Shown here one piece after another: positions 50,801-58,719 of a stretch of DNA of 64,000 bases. The notes beneath the pieces are model-generated. The model did no database searches, was not told the DNA's origin, and saw only the letters and a list, made by a program, of their open reading frames with translations. Source of the DNA: Caldimonas mangrovi (GTDB lineage: Bacteria; Pseudomonadota; Gammaproteobacteria; Burkholderiales; Burkholderiaceae_C); NCBI RefSeq assembly GCF_023721835.1, contig NZ_JAMKFE010000010.1, positions 1 through 64,000 on the forward strand, read 5' to 3'. Made by a program: the position numbers and the translations under genes. The first letter of the stretch is position 1, and every line of letters starts with the position of its first letter.

Positions 50801-52642
50801 GCACTCGCAGGCGCCGTCCGCGGCATCGCCGTCAGTGCCGATTCGCAGGCAGCCTACGTCACGCGCTTCAAATCGATGATGACGGGCGGCCAGTTGCACA
50901 AGGTGAACCTGGTGAACCTGTCGAGCAGTGCCACGGTGGCGCTGCGCGTCGACACCACCACGATCGACGACGAAAGCCGTGCGCGGGGTGTGCCGAACTA
51001 CCTGCACCAGGTGGTGATCTCGCCCGACGGCTTGCGCGCCGTGCTGCCTTCCAAGAAGGACAACATCGTGCGTGGCCGCTTCCGCGACGGACAGGACCTG
51101 GAGCATGACCGCACCGTGCGCTCCATCCTGTCGCAGGTGAACCTGCAGAACGCCACCGAGGTGTTCGCCGAGCAGCTGGACTTCGACGACCGTGCACCGG
51201 CTCGCGCCGCGGTGTTCGCACCGAACGGCGACTACGTCTTCGTGGCGCAGATGGAAGGCAACCGTGTCGCCATCGTCGACGCCTACAGCCGCGCGATACG
51301 CGGCGAGATCGCCGACGTCGGCCTGGCGCCGCACGGGCTGTACCTCGATGCGGCACGCAAGCGCCTGTTCGTCAACAACTTCCTCGGGCGCTCGGTCTCG
51401 GTGCACGACGTGGCCGCCGTGCTGGCCAGCCAGAGCGGTGCGGCAACGCTGCTGCAGACGGTCGCGACCGTCGCGCAGGAGCCGATGTCGGCTGCGGCGC
51501 TGCGCGGCAAGCAGCTTTTCTACAACGCCGCCGACCGCCGCATGAGCCGCGACAACTACATGTCGTGCGCCAGCTGCCATGCCGACGGCGGTGACGACGG
51601 CATGGTGTGGGACTTCACGCAGCGCGGCGAGGGCCTGCGTCGCACCATCGGCCTGCAGGGGCGGCAGGGGCTGGGGCATGGGCGCGTGCACTGGAGCGCC
51701 AACTTCGACGAGATCCAGGATTTCGAGAACGACGTTCGCAACGCTTTCGGCGGCACAGGCTTCATGAGCAACGCCGATTTCACGGCGACGGCCGATCCGT
51801 TGGGGCCGGCCAAGGCCGGCCGTAGCCCTGCGCTGGACGACCTGGCCGCCTACCTGAGCTCGTTGTCCCGCTACGCCCGCAGCCCGGTGCGCAACGCCGA
51901 CGGCAGCCTCACGGTCAACGCCGTGCGAGGCAAACAGGTGTTCGCGGATGCACAGTGCGCCAGCTGCCACTCGGGGGTGACCTTGCGCGACGGCCTGCGG
52001 CACGATGTCGGCACGATCCAGGCTTCGTCGGGGCTGGGCAACGGCCAGCCGCTGGCCGGCGTCGGCTTCGACACGCCCACGCTGTACGGCAGCTGGGCCA
52101 CCTCGGGCTACTTCCACAACGGCCAAGCCGCGACGCTGCAGGACCTGTTCACGTCGGGGCACGGCAACGCCGCCGCGCTGCCGGCGGCGGACCGGTCGGC
52201 CTTGGCGGACTACGTGCGCTCGCTCGATGCCACCAGCGCGCTGCTGCGCATCCGTTCGAACCACAGCAACCTGTGCGTCAACATCCGCAGTGCTTCGATG
52301 GCCAGCGGCGCCGTGGCCATCCAGTGGCCTTGCGGCAACGGCAGCAACGAGCAGTTCGTGGTCAACAACATCGACGGCCACCTGCAGTTCGTGTTCAAGC
52401 ACAGCGGCCTGTGCCTGGCACAGGGCAACACGACGAGCAGCGGTGGCCCGGTGGTGCAGGTCGCCTGCAACTTGGGCAACGCGACCCAGTGGACGCTGTC
52501 CGGTGCGGTGATGCGCAACCGCGCCTCGGGCGCCTGTCTGGACGTGCCCAACCTTTCGATGGCGCAGGACGTCGAGCTCGTCACCTGGACGTGCAACACC
52601 GGCAACAACCAGAACTGGACGCTGAACACGGCAGGGAACTAA
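47891..52642 (+). CDS. Giant mosaic lipoprotein: propellers, LamG, PKD, di-heme cytochrome, ricin lectin
   Basis: 1583 aa from GTG 47891 with AGGAGA upstream. Signal peptide with lipobox LAAC, Cys40 being lipidated. Regions by residue: 60-430 propeller-like repeats (VVIATTKGVEFWDF, YVASANHGVYIIDAGDP); 445-550 bacterial Ig-like; 552-755 LamG/concanavalin fold (WHHVVMTRDAASGAQAVYVDG); 770-840 PKD (YSWNFGNGT); 847-1180 YVTN-type propeller; 1195-1450 cytochrome c region with two CxxCH sites (Cys1226-His1230, Cys1356-His1360); 1453-1583 ricin B/CBM13 lectin with repeated QW-type motifs. It is probably a surface or periplasmic redox protein that binds a carbohydrate and passes electrons through hemes. 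It follows the aldolase by 121 bp with no strong terminator. No characterised homologue with this order is known to me. Confidence 0.85.
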   Translation: MIKLRHLFLVTDPALRGRSTLRRPGPALLALFMAAALAACGGGGRHDGGEGAQATSAPAGENARALAVDAASVQGPGLGNLSYTQAELFKPVSWIRRDDQGTPATYPGRKAFGLNVGIMHNGYFLTLFAPDSGLGPGGFLLYDVSNPRAISLVKRIYEPEGRTAEFREAHAIGTSTIAGTKWVVIATTKGVEFWDFTDVNDLKQVKKLALPTVNGGDYANVSWQLWWQAPYVYVASANHGVYIIDAGDPANAVLANRGAGKPNPVPTGELGGFRVGPIFTMGNQMVLTSMDNSDGFASLDISDPLNPKVLDTVVSHPMYYATCFDGRNLYTSVRGGGAKMTGYNLADRTRFVAEDNRLVVDEQLYCGTQDHYVFQGAQYRVHKVDVSNPSQHIEVGRGGLFAPGSSQEAGSDHGQVAPFGNLVFIGNDHGSGSAFMAHSTAPDTTKPVVRQVSPANGALQQALSSRIGLGLSDSILPESVNADTFIVRPVGGSALAGFYSAQLGIINFSPSQPLQPNTTYEVVLPAGGVKDYAGNAIGTQFRTTFTTGNAVNISLAHHWSLARTLADPVGQNDGTASGTDVYDSIGLNFGQRTGGVALEDDTVASVLAGTASVSFYMKTTQTGTSAPWTAPGIFGRDQVGGADDVFWGWIDNTGRLNLSVGDANTGNPGTKSTAAVNDGNWHHVVMTRDAASGAQAVYVDGVKTSSTGRTGALGLKNRFQLLGQIQGNVDFFKGTLADVRVYNRVLSDSDVTQLRALPIVGDPGLGDGPKLVNGQLTFNPAVLGGSAQYSWNFGNGTRTSFTSQPNATYSYTAPGHYTATLTVRNANGLESYYTFPVTVIRPVTANAPTHTTNISGDGSNVYSLNPDSGTVTALDAQSLAKRWEVHVGREPRTLAVGPDGRIWVTVQDDDKLVALNPVDGSVSATVSLAYGSGPYGVVFTPDRTKGLLTLEHKSALVSFNPTNGATTGTLALAGAVRGIAVSADSQAAYVTRFKSMMTGGQLHKVNLVNLSSSATVALRVDTTTIDDESRARGVPNYLHQVVISPDGLRAVLPSKKDNIVRGRFRDGQDLEHDRTVRSILSQVNLQNATEVFAEQLDFDDRAPARAAVFAPNGDYVFVAQMEGNRVAIVDAYSRAIRGEIADVGLAPHGLYLDAARKRLFVNNFLGRSVSVHDVAAVLASQSGAATLLQTVATVAQEPMSAAALRGKQLFYNAADRRMSRDNYMSCASCHADGGDDGMVWDFTQRGEGLRRTIGLQGRQGLGHGRVHWSANFDEIQDFENDVRNAFGGTGFMSNADFTATADPLGPAKAGRSPALDDLAAYLSSLSRYARSPVRNADGSLTVNAVRGKQVFADAQCASCHSGVTLRDGLRHDVGTIQASSGLGNGQPLAGVGFDTPTLYGSWATSGYFHNGQAATLQDLFTSGHGNAAALPAADRSALADYVRSLDATSALLRIRSNHSNLCVNIRSASMASGAVAIQWPCGNGSNEQFVVNNIDGHLQFVFKHSGLCLAQGNTTSSGGPVVQVACNLGNATQWTLSGAVMRNRASGACLDVPNLSMAQDVELVTWTCNTGNNQNWTLNTAGN

Positions 52643-52651
52643 GCGACCCCC

Positions 52652-52668
52652 GAGCGCCTGCGGCGCTC
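52652..52668 (+). terminator. Weak hairpin after the lipoprotein
   Basis: GAGCGCC - TGC - GGCGCTC, a 7-bp stem 10 bases past the stop, flanked by C- and G-runs that could extend it (CCCC before, GGGGG after). Such elements are common between genes in Burkholderiales (general impression). The next gene is only 76 bp further on, so read-through is possible. Confidence 0.4.
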
Positions 52669-52744
52669 CCTGTGAAAGGGGGCGCCGCTTCATGCGCCCG
52701 GCAGGGCGCGAAGCTCGGCCGAGCAACGGAGAGAGACGGAAACC

Positions 52745-54409
52745 TTGGGCAACGACACCACCTTCGACTACATCGTCATCGGCGCCGGCACCGCCGGCTC
52801 GCTGATGAGCAACCGGCTGACGCAGGACCGGCAGCACCGCACGCTGCTGATCGAGGCGGGCGGCCACGATCGCCACCCGTGGATCCACATCCCGGTCGGC
52901 TATCTCTACTGCATCGGCAACCCGCGCACCGACTGGCTCTACCAGACCGAGCCGGACGCCGGCCTGAACGGCCGCACGCTGCGCTACCCGCGCGGCAAGA
53001 CGCTGGGCGGTTGCTCCAGCATCAACGGCATGATCTACATGCGAGGCCAGTCGCGCGACTACGACCAGTGGGCGCGGCTGACCGGCGACGACGCGTGGCG
53101 GTGGGACCAGGTGCTGCCGGCCTTCAAGCAGCACGAGGACCACTACCTCGGCGGTGACGAACTGCACGGCGTCGGCGGTGAATGGCGGGTCGAGAAGCAG
53201 CGCCTGCGATGGGACATCCTCGATGCCTTTGCGCTCGCCGCGCAGCAGGCCGGCGTGCCCGCGAGCGCCGACTTCAACCGCGGCAACAACGAGGGTGTCG
53301 GCTATTTCCAGGTGAACCAGCGTGCCGGCTGGCGCTGGAACACCGCGAAGGCCTTCCTGAGGCCCGTGTGCTATGAGCGCACCAACTTCACGCTGTGGGT
53401 GAAGTCCCGGGTCACCCGGCTGTTGCTGGAGCCCGCGCCCGACGGCAAGCTGCGCTGTACCGGCGTGCAGGTGTGGGACGGTCAGCAGCTGCGGACCGCC
53501 CGCGCTCACCGGGAGGTCATCCTGTGCGCCGGCAGCATCGGTTCGCCGCAACTGCTGCAGCTGTCCGGCATCGGCCCCGCGGAGCTGCTGCGCCGGCATC
53601 GGATTCCCGTCGCCGTCGATCTGCCGGGCGTCGGCGCCAATCTGCAGGACCATCTGCAGATCCGTGCGGTCTACAAGATCGAGGGGGCACCGACGCTCAA
53701 CGTGCTGGCGTCGTCGATGCTCGGCAAGGCGAAGATAGGCATCGACTACCTGCTCACGCGCAGTGGCCCCATGAGCATGGCGCCGTCGCAACTGGGCGCC
53801 TTCACGCGCAGTTCCGACCACTACACGTGGCCCAACCTCCAGTACCACGTGCAACCGTTGTCGCTCGACGCATTCGGCGAGCCGCTGCATGGCTTTCCGG
53901 CGTTCACTGCGAGCGTGTGCAACCTGAACCCGACGAGCCGCGGCACCGTGCAGATCCGCAGTCCGCAGTTCGAGGACGCCCCGGCCATCGCGCCCAACTA
54001 CCTCAGCACCGACGAGGACCGCAAGGTTGCAGCGGACTCGCTGCGCGTCACGCGGCGCATCGTTGCCCAGCCGGCGCTGGCGAAGTTCCGCCCTGAGGAG
54101 TGGAAGCCCGGCAGCCGGTACCAGACCGATGAGGAGCTGGCCCGCCTGGCCGGCGACATCGCGACCACGATCTTTCATCCGGTCGGTACCACGAAGATGG
54201 GCGCGGCCGACGACCCGACCGCGGTGCTCGACGCACGCCTGCGAGTGCGCGGGGTGCACGGGCTGCGTGTGGTCGATGCCGGCGCCATGCCCACGATCAC
54301 CAGCGGCAACACCAACAGCCCCACATTGATGATGGCCGAGCGGGCGGCCGCCTGGGTGCGCGCCGATGCCCGGCGCGACACCCGCATTCTCGAGATCGCG
54401 GACACCTGA
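52745..54409 (+). CDS. GMC-family flavin oxidoreductase
   Basis: 554 aa from TTG 52745, with a GGAGAGAGA purine run upstream. FAD fold at the extreme N-terminus (DYIVIGAGTAGSLMSNRL), GMC signature 1 (LGGCSSINGMIYMRGQSRDY) and signature 2 (GSIGSPQLLQLSGIG), catalytic His region FHPVGTTKMGAADD, and TITSGNTNSPTLMMAERAA. The family includes choline and alcohol dehydrogenases. No signal peptide is present, so it is cytoplasmic unless carried by a partner. It follows the cytochrome-containing lipoprotein, which suggests a shared oxidation pathway, but the compartments differ on present evidence. Confidence 0.93.
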   Translation: MGNDTTFDYIVIGAGTAGSLMSNRLTQDRQHRTLLIEAGGHDRHPWIHIPVGYLYCIGNPRTDWLYQTEPDAGLNGRTLRYPRGKTLGGCSSINGMIYMRGQSRDYDQWARLTGDDAWRWDQVLPAFKQHEDHYLGGDELHGVGGEWRVEKQRLRWDILDAFALAAQQAGVPASADFNRGNNEGVGYFQVNQRAGWRWNTAKAFLRPVCYERTNFTLWVKSRVTRLLLEPAPDGKLRCTGVQVWDGQQLRTARAHREVILCAGSIGSPQLLQLSGIGPAELLRRHRIPVAVDLPGVGANLQDHLQIRAVYKIEGAPTLNVLASSMLGKAKIGIDYLLTRSGPMSMAPSQLGAFTRSSDHYTWPNLQYHVQPLSLDAFGEPLHGFPAFTASVCNLNPTSRGTVQIRSPQFEDAPAIAPNYLSTDEDRKVAADSLRVTRRIVAQPALAKFRPEEWKPGSRYQTDEELARLAGDIATTIFHPVGTTKMGAADDPTAVLDARLRVRGVHGLRVVDAGAMPTITSGNTNSPTLMMAERAAAWVRADARRDTRILEIADT

Positions 54410-54430
54410 AGGTGTCGCGGCGCGCCCCCT

Positions 54431-54460
54431 GGTGGCCGGCCCCGGCCCCAGGTGGCCACC
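54431..54460 (+). terminator. Possible hairpin terminator after the GMC gene
   Basis: GGTGGCC (54431-54437) pairs with GGCCACC (54454-54460), and the second arm lies in the perfect palindrome GGTGGCCACC. GTTGTT follows. It lies 21 bases after the stop. The rest of the 224-bp gap shows nothing further. Confidence 0.4.
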
Positions 54461-54633
54461 GTTGTTGCCAAGACGTGAATGGTGGATTGCGGCCACGACG
54501 GTTTTTCCATGCGCTGCCGGTCCGTACAGTTCTCTCATCGATGAACGCGCTCTATCCGCGCAGCTCACCGAAGCAGACGCCGACGACCGGCACATGTCGC
54601 CGGCGCGAGTTGAAACCGGACCAAGGAACCGTC

Positions 54634-55077
54634 ATGAACACCCACCATTTCCTCATGGCAGCAGCCACCGCATTCGGCCTGAGCACGGCGATCGCACAGG
54701 AAGCCACGCCAGACACCTGGAAGGACACCCCGAGCACGCGATCACGTGCCGAAGTGCAGCAGGAACTGGAAGTGGCGCGTGCCCGGGGCGAACTGGATCA
54801 CGTTCGTCAATACGACAGCCCCGCGCGCAATTTCAAGTCGACGCTGACGCGCGCCGAAGTGTTGGCCGACCTGGAGATCTGGCGCCGTTCCGGGCTGGCC
54901 GCTCAGGGTCGCGGCGAAGCCTCGCCCGACTTCTTCAGCGAGGAGTACCGGCAGGCTCACGCCCGGTATGCGGCGATGAAGGCTTCACCGGAGTTCGCGG
55001 CGCTGGTGCAAACCATCGCCCGGGAACGCGGTGAGACCGTGCTGGCGGGACGACCGGCGAATCCCGCCGTTCGCTGA
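54634..55077 (+). CDS. DUF4148 exported protein
   Basis: 147 aa. AAGGAA lies before the ATG. Signal peptide MNTHHFLMAAATAFGLSTAIAQ. The rest is the DUF4148 type common in Burkholderiales, recognisable from LTRAEVLADLEIWRRSGL and the earlier TRSRAEVQQELEVARARGEL, two copies of a TR-EV--(D/E)LE repeat. Function unknown; periplasmic. It does not appear to be part of the upstream operon. Confidence 0.85.
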   Translation: MNTHHFLMAAATAFGLSTAIAQEATPDTWKDTPSTRSRAEVQQELEVARARGELDHVRQYDSPARNFKSTLTRAEVLADLEIWRRSGLAAQGRGEASPDFFSEEYRQAHARYAAMKASPEFAALVQTIARERGETVLAGRPANPAVR

Positions 55078-55219
55078 CCCAGCAAGAGCGCGCCGAGGGG
55101 CGGTGCTCGCGATCGACGTGCATGCCCTTGCCGGGGTGGGCGTGCGGCACGGCGATGGGCGTCCTACACTGTGGCAACCTCGACAGGCCGGACCTGCCCC
55201 GGCTGCAAGGAGCTGCACT

Positions 55220-55693
55220 GTGAACACGGTCCTCGATCACCTGGCCGCGGAATTGCGCCTCGACGCTCCCGGCGGCGAGCCCCTGCGGCTCGCATTCGGC
55301 TACGCCTGTGTATTGCGCGTCCAGCATCTGCTGGAGGAGGCGGACGTGGTCGCATGCCTGCGTGGGCTGGGCGCATATCTCGACGGCACTCTCGATCGAG
55401 CCGGCCTCGATTGGCTGGCTGCAGAGGCGGCCCGTCTTGCCAACCAGCACCGTGGATCGCGTTCCATCGACGGTTGCGGACACGCCGCGGTCTCCGCGTC
55501 CTATGCCGTGGCCAACGCACTGGCCGGCAAGGCCCTGCAGGCAGCCGACTACGCTGCCTACGCGGTGGTGTATGGACAAGGGGGGTATGGGGCCGTCGCC
55601 GAGCCGCAGGCATTCGAGCCGGAGTTCGCCTGGCAAGTGGACTGCCTGACCCGGCTGTCCTCCTCGACGGCCGCACCCTTGAACCGCAGCTGA
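55220..55693 (+). CDS. Uncharacterised Ala-rich helical protein
   Basis: 157 aa from GTG 55220 with a clear AAGGAG seven bases before. It has no signal peptide or membrane span. The sequence is mostly alanine-rich helix (AAEAARLANQHRGSRSIDG, AVSASYAVANALAGKALQAA) and resembles the loosely defined putative immunity (Imm-5-like) proteins, but I cannot confirm this. No toxin gene is adjacent. It is separated by 142 bp from the DUF4148 gene and converges with the next gene. Confidence 0.65.
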   Translation: MNTVLDHLAAELRLDAPGGEPLRLAFGYACVLRVQHLLEEADVVACLRGLGAYLDGTLDRAGLDWLAAEAARLANQHRGSRSIDGCGHAAVSASYAVANALAGKALQAADYAAYAVVYGQGGYGAVAEPQAFEPEFAWQVDCLTRLSSSTAAPLNRS

Positions 55694-55724
55694 AGCGCCG
55701 CGCGGCAGTCCTGAAGCCAACGCG

Positions 55725-56249
55725 TCACTCGCCCAGATAGTCCCAGCCCGCGGCACCGACCCGCGCGTCCTTCATCACGATCACCAGCCGGTCGCGTCCG
55801 CCGCGCCAGTGATAGATCCAGAGTTCGGTGCTCTGCTTCGCCACCGGTGGCATGCGCTCGCCGGGCCACTTCAACGAGCGCAGCGTGGCATCGCAACTGT
55901 CGTCGGTACAGCTCGTGGTTTCGTCGGGTGCCCCCATCAGCTGTTTCAGCGCGCCGGCCTGGAGCCTTTGCTGCGCCGACCACGCGGCCAGGACCTGCAT
56001 CGCCCGATGCAGTTCGCCCTCCCAGGCGTCGACCTCCGCGGACCAGCGAGCGCCGCTGAAATGCCCTCGCAGATTTCGCAGCTTGTCGAACGCGCGAGAC
56101 GCCTTCAACACCTCGTCCGGCGTGGCAGAAGCCAGGCGGGAAGCGCCTTGCGCGGCAGGCGCGCTCGCGGCGTGGCGCGCGGGCATTGCGCAAATGGCTG
56201 CGATCGTTACAGCGGCCATACATCTGCGCCAGCCTCCGCGTAGGGTCAT
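55725..56249 (-). CDS. Hypothetical exported protein
   Basis: 174 aa; ATG 56249 with GGAGAG five bases upstream (a TTG four codons earlier is the alternative). Probable signal peptide (MAAVTIAAICAMPARHAASA). The mature part has a Cys pair in TTSCTDDSCDATL that could form a disulfide, and ends in WIYHWRGGRDRLVIVMKDARV. No family is recognised. Two conserved-looking blocks suggest a small folded periplasmic domain. It is divergent from the carboxypeptidase gene. Confidence 0.7.
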   Translation of the reverse strand: MTLRGGWRRCMAAVTIAAICAMPARHAASAPAAQGASRLASATPDEVLKASRAFDKLRNLRGHFSGARWSAEVDAWEGELHRAMQVLAAWSAQQRLQAGALKQLMGAPDETTSCTDDSCDATLRSLKWPGERMPPVAKQSTELWIYHWRGGRDRLVIVMKDARVGAAGWDYLGE

Positions 56250-56354
56250 TTCGCTCTCCAACGTGATGTTGCTGCTGAGGATCGGTGTTCATCACCGGGC
56301 TTACCGGCCCACCGGCTGGCCGATGCCATCCGCATCACCGTGACCGAGGAGACC

Positions 56355-58589
56355 ATGAAAACCACCTCTCTGAACGCTCGTTGCAAAGCGGCCGCAGTGG
56401 CCGCTGCCTGCGCCTTGGCCGCCGCTTTTGCGGTGGCCGCACCCAACCACCCCGAGGCTGCGACACAGCTGCGCGCCAAGGAGCGGCAGCGCACGCACAT
56501 CTACAAGGCCCATTTTCCCGACCCGGCGACGGCGCGCAAGGCGGCCATCAGCTTGCACGCGAACCTGCTGGAAGCCGATTACGACCAAGGCTATCTGGTG
56601 TTCGAGTTGCAGGCCGACGAAATCGCGACGCTGCAGCGCTTCGGCTTTCGCATCGAGCGAGCCGACGACTTCATTGCCCGGCGCGACCGGCTGCTGTCCG
56701 ACATCGAGGCAGCCAACGCGGCACGTGCGAGCAAGAGCGCTGCGGGGGCCGCCTCGACGGACGCTGGCATCCAGGCCATCCCGGGCTACGCCTGCTACCG
56801 AACCGTGGAGGAAAACCACGCCGATGCTGAAGCCATGGTGGCCGAGCACCCGCAACTGGCGGACTGGTTCAGCATTGGTGAATCGTGGCAGCGGCAGCAA
56901 GGGCAGGGCGGCTACGAGCTGCGCGTGCTGAAGCTGACGAACAAGGCGATCGGCGGCGACAAGCCCAAGCTGCTGATCAACAGTGCCATCCATGCGCGCG
57001 AGTACGCCACCACCCCGCTGGTGCTCGACTTCGCGCGCTGGTTGCTGGACGGCCATGGGCAGGACGCTGACGCGACCTGGATCCTGGACCATCACGAGGT
57101 TCACCTGCTGCTGCACACCAACCCGGACGGCCGCAAGCGGGCCGAGGCCGGCATCCTCTGGCGCAAGAACGTCAACATGAACTACTGCCCGCACGGCGAT
57201 TGGCCGGGCGCCGACCTGAACCGCAATTTCACGTTCGACTGGAACGTCACCGACGGCGTCGGATCCAGCGGCGACCAGTGCAGTCAGGTCTACCGCGGTC
57301 CGCGCGCCGGATCGGAGCCCGAGGTGCAGGCGCTCGAACGTTACATCCGCAATCTCTGGCCTGACCGGCGCGGCCCGGGCCGGACCGACCCGGCGCCTGC
57401 AGACACGAGCGGCATCCATCTCGACATCCACAGCTACAGCCAACTGGTGCTGTGGCCCTGGGGCACGGGCACCGAGCCGGCACCGAACGGCAACGCGCTG
57501 CAGACGCTGGGCCGCCGCTTTGCGTTCTTCAACAAGTACACGCCGACGCAGTCCATCGGCCTGTACCCGACCGACGGCACGAGTGACGGACCGAGCTACG
57601 GCGAGCTGGGCGTGGCGGCCTACACCTTCGAGCTCGGCACGAGCTTCTTCCAGGACTGCCAGACCTACGAGCACACGATCAAGCCCGACAACCTGCCGGC
57701 GCTCGTCTATGCCGCCAAGGTCTCGCGTGCCCCGTACCAGATGCCGGGCGGCCCGGACGTGACGTCGCTGATCGTGTTCGACGACGACGGCGCGCCGGTC
57801 GGCACGCCGGTCTGGATCGAAGGCATCGCCACCGACGAGCGCTACAACAACAGCAATGGCACCGAGCCGACGCAGGCCATCGCGGCCGTGGAGGCCTACA
57901 TCGGCACGCCGCCGTGGATACCCGGTGCCGCGGCCGTGCCGCTGGAACCGATCGACGGCGCGTACGACGCCAAGAGCGAGCGTTTCGACGGCGTGTTGCC
58001 GACCAAGGGACTGAAACCCGGCCGTCACATCGTCTACGTGCGTTCACGCGATGCGTCCGGCCAGTTCGGCCCGGTGTCTGCGGTGTTCGTCGACGTGACC
58101 GACCCGCCGCCGCCGGTGCCGCTGCATGCTGCCTTCAAGGCCGAGTGCCAGGGGCTGGCCTGCAGCTTCGACGGCAGTCTTTCGAGCGGCAACATCACCG
58201 CCTACGCCTGGGACTTCGGCGACGGCATGCATGCCACGGGACGCAACGCGAGCCACACCTATCGCAGCGGCGGCACCTACCAGGTGATGCTCAGCGTGAC
58301 CGACGGCAGCGTCTCGCGCACGGCGACCCAATCGGTGACGGTGACGGCGCCGCCGACGATCGAGCTGACGGCGTCCGTGCGCAGCTACTGGCTGGCAGGC
58401 CGCGTGCAGTTGCGCTGGAGCGGCGCCACCGGCGATCGCGTCGACATTTACCGCAACGGTGTGCGCGCCACATCGGCACGCAACGACGGCTCCTACACCG
58501 AATGGCGCAGCCCCGGCACGTGGCGCTACAAGGTCTGCCAAGCCGGATCGGCTGCTGTCTGCTCGGCCGAGCAGACGGTGAGCTTCTGA
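56355..58589 (+). CDS. Secreted M14 zinc carboxypeptidase with PKD domain
   Basis: 744 aa from ATG 56355 (GAGGAG just before). Signal peptide over the first 33 residues, then a propeptide-like region (about 40-125) and the M14 domain (about 140-465). Zinc ligands His and Glu are in SAIHAREYATT, the third His in GIHLDIHSYSQLVLWPWG, and the catalytic Glu in AAYTFELGTSFFQD; substrate residues include the NMNYC and GADLNRNF region. A PKD domain (FDGSLSSGNITAYAWDFGDG) lies near residue 600, followed by a fibronectin-like C-terminal module. It trims peptides outside the cell. It stands alone and ends in a strong terminator. Confidence 0.93.
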   Translation: MKTTSLNARCKAAAVAAACALAAAFAVAAPNHPEAATQLRAKERQRTHIYKAHFPDPATARKAAISLHANLLEADYDQGYLVFELQADEIATLQRFGFRIERADDFIARRDRLLSDIEAANAARASKSAAGAASTDAGIQAIPGYACYRTVEENHADAEAMVAEHPQLADWFSIGESWQRQQGQGGYELRVLKLTNKAIGGDKPKLLINSAIHAREYATTPLVLDFARWLLDGHGQDADATWILDHHEVHLLLHTNPDGRKRAEAGILWRKNVNMNYCPHGDWPGADLNRNFTFDWNVTDGVGSSGDQCSQVYRGPRAGSEPEVQALERYIRNLWPDRRGPGRTDPAPADTSGIHLDIHSYSQLVLWPWGTGTEPAPNGNALQTLGRRFAFFNKYTPTQSIGLYPTDGTSDGPSYGELGVAAYTFELGTSFFQDCQTYEHTIKPDNLPALVYAAKVSRAPYQMPGGPDVTSLIVFDDDGAPVGTPVWIEGIATDERYNNSNGTEPTQAIAAVEAYIGTPPWIPGAAAVPLEPIDGAYDAKSERFDGVLPTKGLKPGRHIVYVRSRDASGQFGPVSAVFVDVTDPPPPVPLHAAFKAECQGLACSFDGSLSSGNITAYAWDFGDGMHATGRNASHTYRSGGTYQVMLSVTDGSVSRTATQSVTVTAPPTIELTASVRSYWLAGRVQLRWSGATGDRVDIYRNGVRATSARNDGSYTEWRSPGTWRYKVCQAGSAAVCSAEQTVSF

Positions 58590-58679
58590 CTGGCAGGCAG
58601 GCTGCACATTTCGAAGGCAATCTGATGACAACCCGCACCGGCGCAGGGCCGGCGGCGGGTGCTGACAGCTTCTCCACAG

Positions 58680-58706
58680 GCCCATCCACAAGAGCTGTGG
58701 ATGGGC
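58680..58706. terminator. Convergent hairpin terminator
   Basis: Perfect 11-bp stem GCCCATCCACA / TGTGGATGGGC with loop AGAGC, between the convergent carboxypeptidase and sigma-factor genes. No long T-run. It ends 13 bases before the sigma factor stop at 58720. Confidence 0.75.
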
Positions 58707-58719
58707 ATCGCGAAGGGCG

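Noticed and set aside
47276-54595. Minus-strand open frame of 2439 codons
   Set aside because: It lies opposite the aldolase, lipoprotein and GMC genes, all of which have clear motifs. The frame is open only because of the high-GC third-position bias, and its translation shows no domain.
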